DNA from: Candidatus Pacebacteria bacterium CG10_big_fil_rev_8_21_14_0_10_44_11 | GTDB lineage: Bacteria; Patescibacteriota; Microgenomatia; UBA1400; PJMF01 | Direction: 5' to 3' | Assembly (NCBI GenBank): GCA_002772705.1 | Contig: PFDH01000043.1 | Location: forward strand, 6,132-13,364 | Length of the DNA stretch: 7,233 nt | Notes under the pieces: generated by a model | Seen by the model: only the letters and a program-made list of their open reading frames with translations | The model's database searches: none | Told to the model about the DNA's origin: nothing | Part shown: in pieces, positions 1-5,565 of the stretch | Numbering within the stretch: the stretch's first letter is position 1 | How the letters are laid out: every line of letters starts with the position of its first letter | Translations under genes and position numbers: made by a program

Positions 1-1
1 T

Positions 2-430
2 ATTTCGCAAGAGCATGAAACAGAACTGCTGGCTAAAAAAACAATCGAACACGGTTTGCAAGGCAAGGTGGTTGGCATTCACGGTATTTCGATCAATGCC
101 AGACCAAAAAAAGATCGAGAAAAAATCTATCGCTTAATCAAGAAAGCTGGACTAATGTTTATCAGTTGTCCCATTTCTTGGCTCAATGAACGGCGGAGTG
201 AAGAGTTAACTCCAACTCACAATCCAATCACCCCCGTTGATGAAATGTTGCACCATGACATCACAGTTGGCATTGGCACCGATAACATTGCCGACATTTG
301 GATGCCATTTAATGATGCCGATCTGTGGCTGGATCTACGGGTATTACTTGAAACGGCCAGAATTCACGATTTGGAAGCTTTGACTAACATTGCTTCATCA
401 AATGGTAGAAAAATATTAGGAATTTCCTGA
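2..430 (+). CDS. Cytosine-deaminase-like amidohydrolase, C-terminal part (5' end outside window)
   Basis: The frame is open from the window edge, so only the last 142 residues are seen. They resemble the C-terminal half of CodA-type cytosine deaminases of the amidohydrolase superfamily. GIHG (about residue 27 of the fragment) sits where CodA has a catalytic-site histidine in TASH. GIGTDNIADIWMP (about 91-103) matches the CodA GHDDVFDPWYP block, with Asp94 at the position of the metal-binding aspartate. The N-terminal HxH metal site is outside the window. The stop TGA overlaps the pyrD start by one base (TGATG), so the gene belongs to the pyrimidine operon. Known members deaminate cytosine to uracil or related substrates. 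The GTDHAPH-type motif of ordinary dihydroorotases is absent, so pyrC is not favoured. The exact substrate cannot be told from this fragment. Confidence 0.72.
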   Translation: MSQEHETELLAKKTIEHGLQGKVVGIHGISINARPKKDREKIYRLIKKAGLMFISCPISWLNERRSEELTPTHNPITPVDEMLHHDITVGIGTDNIADIWMPFNDADLWLDLRVLLETARIHDLEALTNIASSNGRKILGIS

Positions 431-1508
431 TGAAATCAGTTCCATTTTATAATCCAACCAAATCATATCAAGAAAACTTTATTAAAGGTCCGTTTGGCGT
501 TTTTTCAAACAACCAAACTCTCAAACACCTTGGAGAGCCTCAGCATCGATTCTTGGATTTTCCGGTTTATCAGCCATTTGGAATACCGGCTGGATCGTTA
601 ATTAATGCCAATTTTGTTCAGGCCGCATTCAAAAAAGGCTTTGACCTTTGCGTTTACAAAACTGTTCGAACTCGGGTCTATCCTTGCCATCCGCACCCAA
701 ATATTTTGGCGGTGCACGTAGTGGGCAAAGTGACACTTGCAAAAGCAAAACGAGGTTTAGTGGCCGATACGGACTACGACGCCCCACCCCTTTCAATTAC
801 CAACTCTTTTGGTGTCCCTTCAAAAAAGATCCTGATTTTTGGCAAGCGGATATGAAATTGGCAGTTCAGGCTGCTGGCAAAGGTCAAGTTGTCATTGGCA
901 GTTTCCAAGGCACAAGAAATAATTCGGGTGGTGGTCAAGCTTTTGTCAAAGATTACGCTTTGGCCGCGTGTTTGGTCAAAGAAACCGGTGCCAAAATTTT
1001 AGAAGCCAACTTGAGTTGCCCAAACGAATGCTCAACAAATTTAGTCTGTTTTGATGTGTCCCAAGTGCAAAAAATTGCCAAGGCAATCAAAGAAGAAATT
1101 GGTGACACCCCATTGATTCTAAAGTGCGCCTATTTTGAAAGTGACGAGCATTTATTGCGGTTAATTAAGGCCGTTGGTAGTTTAGTTCAGGGTATTGCCA
1201 CGATTAACACCATTCCGGCAAAAATTATTATGGCACAAGGCCAACAAGCGCTACCGGGTTTGGGCAGATTAACTAGTGGTATTTGTGGCGCTGGAATTAA
1301 GTGGGCGGGTTTAGACATGGTTAAGCGGCTGTATCAGTTTCGAACAAAATTAAGTCAACACTTTGCTATTATTGGGGTAGGAGGAGTGGCTAGCACTCAA
1401 GATTACCGGGAATATTTGCAGGCAGGTGCTGACGCCGTGATGAGTGCCACTGGTGCCATGTGGAACCCCAAACTAGCACAAGAAATACTAGAAGGAGGAA
1501 AAAAGTGA
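430..1508 (+). CDS. pyrD: Dihydroorotate dehydrogenase, class-1-like, interrupted by a -1 frameshift
   Basis: This flavoenzyme oxidises dihydroorotate to orotate. The N-terminal part (430-855, 141 codons) holds PFGIPAG, VYKTV (Lys77, equivalent to the FMN/orotate-contacting lysine) and the orotate loop ITNSFGVPS. The C-terminal part lies in another frame (up to 1508) and holds ANLSCPN, whose Cys197 matches the class 1 catalytic base, then LKCAYF and the FMN-phosphate segments GVGGVAST and GADAVMSATGA. The halves join without loss if the ribosome slips -1 on A-AAA-AAG (822-828), giving about 359 residues reading VPSKKDPDFWQ. Without slippage, translation ends at TGA 853-855, which overlaps an ATG at 852 that could restart a 218-residue piece. 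AGGAA (418-422) is a suitable ribosome site for the ATG at 430. The cause could be programmed frameshifting, a recent mutation, or a homopolymer error in the assembly. No pyrK is seen nearby. Confidence 0.85.
822..828 (+). promoter_or_regulatory. A-AAA-AAG slippery heptamer at the pyrD frame junction
   Basis: In the upstream frame the codons are TCA, AAA, AAG, so the seven bases fit the X-XXY-YYZ phase required for tandem -1 slippage. This heptamer is the one used in E. coli dnaX. After slippage the next codon is GAT (828-830), which opens the frame of the second half of DHODH. I see no strong Shine-Dalgarno-like stimulator upstream. Downstream there is only a weak 4-bp pairing (ATCC 829-832 with GGAT 848-851). 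One extra A in the run would also restore the frame, so an indel is an equal explanation. Confidence 0.5.
1494..1498 (+). promoter_or_regulatory. GGAGG ribosome binding site that sets the pyrE start
   Basis: A consensus GGAGG inside the last codons of pyrD lies six bases before GTG 1505. It favours this GTG over the in-frame ATG at 1460, which would lie deep inside pyrD and add a non-family N-terminus. Confidence 0.8.
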
Positions 1509-2143
1509 GTAGCGTGATAAAAATTCTGGAATCGATTGGAGCGATCCTGCCCAAAAGTCATTTTGTTGGGACTTCTGGCCGGCATTTTGATACCTATATT
1601 GATACCGACCCCATTTCACCGCATCCAAAAAAAGTTTCTTTGATTAGCAAAAAATTTGCCCAGAAATTTAAAGATGCCAAAATTGAAGTGGTAGCCGCGC
1701 CAGCGATTTCTGGCATTGTTTTTGCGCAGTGGACGGCCCATCACTTGTCTCAACTGACTGGCAAAGAGGTATTGGCGATTCATACAGAAAAAACTGTCAA
1801 TAATGAGCAACTGCTTGAGCGCGGTTTTGATAAATTAGTACGAGGGAAGCGTTGTTTAGTGATTGAAGATTTGACAACTACTGGTGGTTCGATCAAAAAA
1901 GTCATTACGGCTCTGCAACAAGCAGGTGCTCAGGTTGTCCAAGCTTGTGTGATGATTAACCGTGAACCAAAAAATGTGACTTCCGCTACAATTGGCGTGC
2001 CATTTTCTGTTTTGGCGGAGTTGGAGGTGACTTCATATTCTGCTAAAGAGTGCCCATTATGTAAACGCAAGGTGCCGATAAACACAATTGTGGGTCACAG
2101 TAAAGAATTTTTGGAGGAACAACGACAGAAGAGGACGAAATGA
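1505..2143 (+). CDS. pyrE: Orotate phosphoribosyltransferase
   Basis: The enzyme joins orotate to PRPP to make orotidine 5'-phosphate. The 212-residue protein starts SSVIKILESIGAI after a GTG that overlaps the pyrD stop (GTGA). TSGRHFDTYID near residues 19-29 is the usual N-terminal OPRT block. RCLVIEDLTTTGGSIKKV near 117-134 is the PRPP-binding motif with its paired acidic residues (here ED). The tail ECPLCKRKVPI carries a CxxC seen in many bacterial and archaeal OPRTs of this type. Length is normal. The GTG is chosen because GGAGG lies six bases upstream. The 3' end overlaps pyrF by four bases (ATGA), so PyrE and PyrF, which act in succession, are probably translated together. Confidence 0.93.
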   Translation: MSSVIKILESIGAILPKSHFVGTSGRHFDTYIDTDPISPHPKKVSLISKKFAQKFKDAKIEVVAAPAISGIVFAQWTAHHLSQLTGKEVLAIHTEKTVNNEQLLERGFDKLVRGKRCLVIEDLTTTGGSIKKVITALQQAGAQVVQACVMINREPKNVTSATIGVPFSVLAELEVTSYSAKECPLCKRKVPINTIVGHSKEFLEEQRQKRTK

Positions 2144-2940
2144 AAAGTAGATGTGCCGCTATACAAAAGCTAGAACAGAGGGTGAAAAAGATTGGTTCTG
2201 TGCTTTGTATCGGACTAGATTCAGATCTTAAAAAATTGCCGAAAATTTTTTTAGCTGAAAAGAAACCTCAGTTGACGTTTAACAAATGGATTATTGATCA
2301 AACCTATCCGTATGCGGCGGCCTATAAACTTAATACTGCTTTTTATGAAGCGCGGGGGGTGGTGGGTTGGCGGGAGATGGCCGAGACGATAGAGTATATG
2401 CAAAAAATGCATCCAGACATCTTTATTATTGCTGACGCTAAGCGAGCCGATATTGGCTCAACAAATGAAAGCTACTGCGCGGCTTTTTTTGACCAACTGC
2501 AAGTTGACGCGCTCACGCTCAATCCGTATTTAGGGCAGGAGGCGCTACAGCCATTTTTAGATCGAAAAGATAAAGCCTGCATTATTTTATGTAAAACGTC
2601 TAATCCCGGATCAGGGGAGTTTCAGGATTTAAAAATAGAAGGAGAGCAACTCTGGGAAAGAGTCGCAAAAAATGTGGTGAATAATTGGAATGGCAATCAA
2701 AACTGTATGTTAGTAGTTGGTGCGACGTATCCAAGAACCCTCAAAAAAGTGAGAACTTTAGTTGGTGAAGAAATGTGGTTATTAGTCCCTGGTGTTGGCG
2801 CTCAGGGCGGGGATTTTAAGCAAGTGCTGCAGATGGGACAAAATAGAAGTAATTTGGGAGTGTTGGTAACTGTTTCGCGGGACATCATTTTTTGCCAGAA
2901 TCCAATCAAGGCTTCTAATTTTTACCTTAATCAGCTATAA
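2140..2940 (+). CDS. pyrF: Orotidine 5'-phosphate decarboxylase
   Basis: The enzyme decarboxylates OMP to UMP, the last step of de novo pyrimidine synthesis. The 266-residue protein has CIGLDSDLKKLP near the N-terminus, YKLNTAFYEA with the substrate-contacting lysine, and IADAKRADIGST, which contains the catalytic DxKxxD tetrad. TLNPYLGQEAL and LCKTSNPGSGEFQ follow, then the phosphate-binding LLVPGVGAQGGD. These blocks and the length fit the longer OMPdecase subfamily (type 2) rather than the short E. coli type. The ATG overlaps the pyrE stop (ATGA), with GAGG (2131-2134) five bases upstream. No terminator is visible after the TAA stop. Confidence 0.93.
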   Translation: MKSRCAAIQKLEQRVKKIGSVLCIGLDSDLKKLPKIFLAEKKPQLTFNKWIIDQTYPYAAAYKLNTAFYEARGVVGWREMAETIEYMQKMHPDIFIIADAKRADIGSTNESYCAAFFDQLQVDALTLNPYLGQEALQPFLDRKDKACIILCKTSNPGSGEFQDLKIEGEQLWERVAKNVVNNWNGNQNCMLVVGATYPRTLKKVRTLVGEEMWLLVPGVGAQGGDFKQVLQMGQNRSNLGVLVTVSRDIIFCQNPIKASNFYLNQL

Positions 2941-2941
2941 T
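2936..2941 (+). promoter_or_regulatory. Possible -10 box TATAAT
   Basis: A perfect TATAAT overlaps the pyrF stop codon. It would start transcription near 2948, about 21 bases before the next gene. The -35 region at standard spacing (TTCTAA, 2913-2918) is poor, so activity is uncertain. Confidence 0.35.
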
Positions 2942-2956
2942 TCATACATTGTATGA
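2942..2956. promoter_or_regulatory. Perfect 15-bp palindrome, candidate operator
   Basis: TCATACA-T-TGTATGA is a perfect 7-bp inverted repeat around one central base. It abuts the TATAAT at 2936-2941, so a bound repressor would cover the expected start of transcription for the 88-residue gene. It has no T-run and is too AT-rich to be a good terminator. Confidence 0.35.
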
Positions 2957-2968
2957 TAGAGGGCGGAT

Positions 2969-3235
2969 ATGGGAAAAACAATTGAGGTTGGGAATCCATC
3001 ATCACAAGAAATATTACCCGGAAAAGCTACAACGTTTGGTGAAGCTGTCGCTTTATGCGAAGAGTTCTCGCGAATGATTGAATCCGAAAAAAGATTCAAA
3101 AACGTTAGTTATGCCATTTCACCTCCCCAAAGTGATGGACAACGTTTGATTTGTGTTGTTGGACACTCCACTGAAAAACCAGAATATCCAGAGCATGTTC
3201 AGAGAGTTCTCGATAACTCTACTAAAACCTACTAA
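2969..3235 (+). CDS. Small hypothetical protein, 88 residues
   Basis: I do not recognise this protein. It has no signal peptide, no membrane segment and no metal-binding cluster; the two cysteines are isolated. The middle (FGEAVALCEEFSRMIES, about residues 23-39) should form an amphipathic helix. RLICVVGHS (about 59-67) should form a beta strand, so a small alpha/beta cytosolic fold is likely. The ATG has a fair ribosome site, AGAGGG (2958-2963), five bases upstream, which supports real translation. It stands alone between pyrF and recR, with a possible promoter and palindrome in front, and need not belong to the pyrimidine operon. Confidence 0.62.
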   Translation: MGKTIEVGNPSSQEILPGKATTFGEAVALCEEFSRMIESEKRFKNVSYAISPPQSDGQRLICVVGHSTEKPEYPEHVQRVLDNSTKTY

Positions 3236-3247
3236 ATTTCTTTCCTC

Positions 3248-3276
3248 GTGACAACTCTTCTCTTTCCTTGTAGGAT
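3248..3276 (+). promoter_or_regulatory. recR promoter, predicted leaderless start
   Basis: GTGACA (3248-3253, five of six matches to TTGACA) is followed after 17 bases by TAGGAT (3271-3276, four of six to TATAAT). The -10 ends six bases before the recR ATG, which places the expected transcription start on the ATG itself. AGGA inside the -10 could serve as a ribosome site for any transcript that reads through from upstream. Confidence 0.5.
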
Positions 3277-3282
3277 GACTCC

Positions 3283-3891
3283 ATGCTCAGACTTCCGCGT
3301 GCGGTCAGAGAATTGACTGAAACCCTAGAAAAATTGCCTGGTGTTGGCCCAAAATCCGCTCAGCGCCTAACCTTTTATTTGCTTCATTACCCTGAGCACA
3401 AACTGCAAGAGTTTGCTGACCGGTTAACTGCCTTGAAGAAAAACACCGTCCTTTGCGCTAGTTGTCACAATGTCAGCGAAACTGATCCTTGTCCAATTTG
3501 TGCTGATTCCAGTAGAGAACAATACTTGCTCTGTGTGGTAGAACAACCTCTGGATGTACTGGCTCTAGAAAGATCCGGCAGCTATGCGGGGTTGTATCAC
3601 GTGCTACATGGCTCAATCGCGCCGCTTAATAATATTGGGCCAGAACAGCTATTTTTACATGACATCGCCAAGCGTTTAACTGGAGTCACTGAGCTAATCA
3701 TTGCCACTAACCCGACCATGGAAGGCGAGGCCACCGCTTTGTATCTTACCGAGTATCTCAAACAAACTCCCCAAACCCCGCCGCATTTAAAGATCACTCG
3801 GATTGGTCATGGGCTGCCAATCGGGGCTGATATTGAGTACGCGGACGGGGTGACGCTTCGCCGGGCACTCGAAGGAAGACGAGATTTTTAA
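3283..3891 (+). CDS. recR: Recombination mediator protein RecR
   Basis: RecR works with RecO (and RecF) to load RecA onto SSB-coated single-stranded DNA during gap repair. The 202-residue protein is full length. LPGVGPKSAQR (about 18-28) is the helix-hairpin-helix. Cys58, Cys61, Cys70 and Cys73 form the zinc finger. The Toprim domain runs from LLCVVEQPLDVLALE (82-96) through ATNPTMEGEATALYL (141-155, with the conserved Glu147). TRIGHGLPIGADIEYAD (172-188) is the characteristic C-terminal RecR block. AGGA (3272-3275) lies seven bases before the ATG, but the promoter geometry suggests a leaderless mRNA. RecR commonly sits beside dnaX and ybaB; neither is visible here. Confidence 0.96.
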   Translation: MLRLPRAVRELTETLEKLPGVGPKSAQRLTFYLLHYPEHKLQEFADRLTALKKNTVLCASCHNVSETDPCPICADSSREQYLLCVVEQPLDVLALERSGSYAGLYHVLHGSIAPLNNIGPEQLFLHDIAKRLTGVTELIIATNPTMEGEATALYLTEYLKQTPQTPPHLKITRIGHGLPIGADIEYADGVTLRRALEGRRDF

Positions 3892-3934
3892 GTCTTCATC
3901 AACACTTTTTGCCACTATCTTTTTCTGTCATTTT

Positions 3935-3943
3935 TGCTACTAT
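3935..3943 (+). promoter_or_regulatory. Extended -10 promoter upstream of hpf leader
   Basis: TGC-TACTAT is an extended -10 of the TGnTAnnnT type, which can work without a good -35. TTGCCA (3909-3914) resembles a -35 but is 23 bases away, too far for normal spacing. The expected transcription start is near 3950, at the foot of the hairpin leader. Confidence 0.42.
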
Positions 3944-3949
3944 GTACCA

Positions 3950-4017
3950 AGATGATTTCTGTGCAAAACAGTCATCAACTAATGAGCCACAGCCTTGTAT
4001 GAAGGGTGGCTTTTTTT
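3950..4017 (+). ncRNA. Candidate short two-hairpin RNA or attenuated leader upstream of hpf
   Basis: Starting from the predicted start, the transcript would first fold into a bulged hairpin: GATGA (3951-3955) with TCATC (3972-3976), a three-U bulge, then CTGT (3959-3962) with ACAG (3968-3971) around a GCAAA loop. An intrinsic terminator follows at 3985-4017. The product would be about 68 nt. It could be a stand-alone small RNA or a leader whose termination controls hpf, 63 bases downstream. I do not recognise a named riboswitch in it. Confidence 0.35.
3985..4017 (+). terminator. Intrinsic terminator between recR and hpf
   Basis: AGCCAC (3985-3990) pairs with GTGGCT (4006-4011), and CCTT (3993-3996) pairs with AAGG (4002-4005) around the loop GTATG, with a two-base AG bulge on the 5' side. 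The ten-bp stem runs into seven Ts (4011-4017). It ends either recR transcripts or the short leader that starts near 3950. Confidence 0.75.
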
Positions 4018-4080
4018 AGTGCCCTTTGGGTTATTACTGTCGTAACATCAGCGGCTGGCTTGCCGGCTCGAAAGGAAAAG

Positions 4081-4419
4081 ATGACGGTACTGGTTGAAGC
4101 CAAAAACATGGAGGTGACGCAGGCTCTACGCCGTCACGTTTTTCAGCAAGCTCAACGATTAACTCGACTTGGCAAAAAGATTGTTGGTATTAGTGTCTTT
4201 CTCGAAACCATTCCCAAAAAAAGTAACGACCCTCACGCTAATAAAGTTACTTTTAAGGTTCGAGTTCCAGGTAAAGATGTCGTGGTTATGAAACAAGCGG
4301 TTGATATGTACCAAGCAATTGTTGAAGCTGCCCATGGAGCTTTTAGGCAAGTCAGAAAGCTGGCCGAGCGGCGAATAACTACCGCCCGGAGAACCGCTGA
4401 AAAAACGTTTCTAATTTGA
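4081..4419 (+). CDS. hpf: Ribosome hibernation promoting factor, short form (HPF/RaiA family)
   Basis: The protein binds the 30S decoding channel and silences ribosomes in stationary phase or stress. The 112 residues match the S30AE/sigma-54 modulation domain. EAKNMEVTQALRRHVFQQ (6-23) is the first strand and helix, VTFKVRVPGKDVVV fits the central strands, and AVDMYQAIVEAAHGAFRQVRKLAERR is the second helix with the conserved DMYxAI. There is no C-terminal dimerisation domain, so this is the short form; the tail after RR is basic. ATG 4081 is chosen because AAGGA (4072-4076) precedes it. An in-frame upstream start at 4006 would place the terminator inside the gene and add residues foreign to the family. 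The terminator and hairpin leader upstream suggest control at the RNA level. Confidence 0.9.
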   Translation: MTVLVEAKNMEVTQALRRHVFQQAQRLTRLGKKIVGISVFLETIPKKSNDPHANKVTFKVRVPGKDVVVMKQAVDMYQAIVEAAHGAFRQVRKLAERRITTARRTAEKTFLI

Positions 4420-4425
4420 GGAGCG

Positions 4426-4450
4426 CCAGCCAGTAAGAACCAGCCAGTAA
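4426..4450 (+). repeat. Two direct copies of CCAGCCAGTAA
   Basis: CCAGCCAGTAA occurs at 4426-4436 and 4440-4450, separated by GAA (period 14), just after the hpf stop. Each copy contains CCAGCC, complementary to GGCTGG at 4476-4481. Confidence 0.8.
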
Positions 4451-4482
4451 TTGATTTACCTGCCAAATCAGGTTAGGCTGGT
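4439..4482 (+). promoter_or_regulatory. Foldable leader before the 150-residue gene
   Basis: ACCAGCC (4439-4445) pairs perfectly with GGCTGGT (4476-4482). Inside lie two mutually exclusive hairpins: TGATTT (4452-4457) with AAATCA (4465-4470), and ACCTG (4458-4462) with CAGGT (4469-4473). The structure ends six bases before ATG 4488, and no clear ribosome site lies outside it, so it could affect translation. TTGATT (4451-4456) and TAGGCT (4474-4479), 17 bases apart, are a weak alternative promoter reading of the same bases. Confidence 0.3.
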
Positions 4483-4487
4483 GCTGT

Positions 4488-4940
4488 ATGACAGATCAAC
4501 CCGCCGCACCGCAATCATCAGCTCAATCGACCGCTCAGGGATCAGCACCGGATCCATTGGTTAGTTTAGAAGAATTGTTGGCCAAAGCCAAGGCAAACCG
4601 CCAACAACTAATTTCGACTCAAACCTTGTCACCAGGTCAGGATGAATTGGCGCCGCCAGTCCCCATGCCAGAGGAAATCGCCGCACAGAAACAACGCCAA
4701 GCTGCCGAGTTGCAGGCGCAGCGACAAGCCGAGTTAGCTCAGAAGGAGCAGCTGTCCGAAGCAGATCGGATCCAAAAACTGCAAATTCAAGAGCAAAAAT
4801 TAGGAGAACTCAAGGATAGCCCGGAGTTCCAAGCCAGGCGACAACAATCAGACGAGGATCAGAAGGCGGCCGAAAAACAAGCCAATGCCCAAGAGAGTCA
4901 CGTCATCCATCAGCTTGAAGAAACAAAGGTAGATCAATGA
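4488..4940 (+). CDS. Hypothetical Gln/Ala-rich coiled-coil protein, 150 residues
   Basis: I do not recognise this family. The first 25 or so residues are low-complexity Ser/Ala/Gln and probably disordered. SLEELLAKAKANRQQL (about 26-41) is a likely short helix, and a Pro-rich linker PPVPMPEE follows near 56-63. Residues 64 to about 145 are dominated by Gln, Ala, Glu, Lys and Arg and should form a long helix or coiled coil. There is no cysteine, signal peptide or membrane segment, so a cytosolic scaffold-like role is possible but unproven. No strong ribosome site is seen; AGG at 4474-4476 is distant. The stop overlaps the next ATG (ATGA), so the two products probably act together. Confidence 0.75.
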   Translation: MTDQPAAPQSSAQSTAQGSAPDPLVSLEELLAKAKANRQQLISTQTLSPGQDELAPPVPMPEEIAAQKQRQAAELQAQRQAELAQKEQLSEADRIQKLQIQEQKLGELKDSPEFQARRQQSDEDQKAAEKQANAQESHVIHQLEETKVDQ

Positions 4941-5548
4941 GATCAGGATCTTCAGCCCGCCCACGACCCGGTGGTGGTTTCAACGCCGGCATGGGGCAGT
5001 TTGGTGAGCATCTCGACGAAGCGGCAATGCAGCAAGCCAGTCAACAAAAAAGTCTCCAGCAGCAGGGTGCTTCGACAACCAAGACGCCCACCCTAAAACC
5101 AACTACGCCAGCCGCCCAACAATCGGCAGTCTCTAGAGACATGGGTAGTTTTACCGATGAACTTTTCAAACGCCCAGCCCAAGATTTCTGGGAAGGGATT
5201 AAAAGTTTGGCTGACCTCAACACTTGGCTAGGGATTGACACTTCAGCAGAAGACGCTCAGGAGCGCGCTCACAAAGAAATTATTCTAAAAAATTTCAACC
5301 AACTGACCGACGAAGAACAAGTCGTGGCCAAGCAGCACTATCAGGCACGGATAAAAAAACTGCAAGCTGAAGCAGAAGAAAAAGAACGCCAAAAACAACT
5401 CAAAACTCAAGAGGAGCAAGCAACTTTGCACATGCCAGCTTCTCCTAAAAAAGGCCCAATTGGTCCTGGTATGAGCGGCAGCCAAAAGGCCAAAGCCCAA
5501 GTTGACTGGGACCGGCAGCGACTAAGTGGTCCGGCCAATGTTGGCTAA
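4937..5548 (+). CDS. Hypothetical charged protein with Gly/Pro tail, 203 residues
   Basis: I do not recognise this protein. The N-terminus (to about 70) is Arg/Gly then Gln/Thr/Pro-rich and probably disordered. Residues 70-125 (SFTDELFKRPAQDFWEGI, then LNTWLGI) look like a small helical module with aromatic residues. Residues 125-165 are a Lys/Glu/Gln helix (ARIKKLQAEAEEKERQKQ). The tail KKGPIGPGMSGSQKA and RLSGPANVG is Gly/Pro-rich and looks like a conserved signature rather than random sequence. There is no cysteine and no membrane segment. The gene starts at an ATG overlapping the previous stop and ends 53 bases before cysS. It shares composition with the upstream product; a two-protein complex is an inference. 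Confidence 0.78.
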   Translation: MRSGSSARPRPGGGFNAGMGQFGEHLDEAAMQQASQQKSLQQQGASTTKTPTLKPTTPAAQQSAVSRDMGSFTDELFKRPAQDFWEGIKSLADLNTWLGIDTSAEDAQERAHKEIILKNFNQLTDEEQVVAKQHYQARIKKLQAEAEEKERQKQLKTQEEQATLHMPASPKKGPIGPGMSGSQKAKAQVDWDRQRLSGPANVG

Positions 5549-5565
5549 GCCCCAACAAGATTGTC

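Noticed and set aside
648..855. Long open frame starting at 648 that runs into the second half of pyrD
   Set aside because: Its first 60 or so codons overlap well-conserved DHODH sequence in the other frame and have no family resemblance; real homology starts only after the A-run near 825.
853..855. TGA read as glycine (alternative code) in pyrD
   Set aside because: Reading through this TGA stays in the wrong frame and does not restore DHODH; pyrE and hpf end naturally at TGA.
1460..1504. ATG at 1460 as the pyrE start
   Set aside because: It would add a basic, non-family N-terminus inside pyrD. GTG 1505 has GGAGG six bases upstream and the usual stop-start overlap.
1403..1585. Minus-strand open frames (this one and others at 1616-1810, 3597-3797, 4159-4466, 5041-5500, 6096-6414, 6681-6911)
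   Set aside because: All lie opposite well-supported + strand genes, have no recognisable domains and no convincing ribosome sites; they are shadows.
3875..3897. GAAGAC/GTCTTC inverted repeat across the recR stop as a terminator
   Set aside because: The stem is six bp with an 11-base loop and is not directly followed by a T-run; the hairpin at 3985-4017 is far better.
3950..4017. Known riboswitch class for the hpf leader
   Set aside because: I could not match the hairpins to the conserved core of a named riboswitch, so it is listed only as a candidate RNA.
4006..4080. In-frame upstream extension of hpf
   Set aside because: It runs through the terminator's 3' arm and T-run and adds residues foreign to HPF. 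ATG 4081 has AAGGA and gives the family length.
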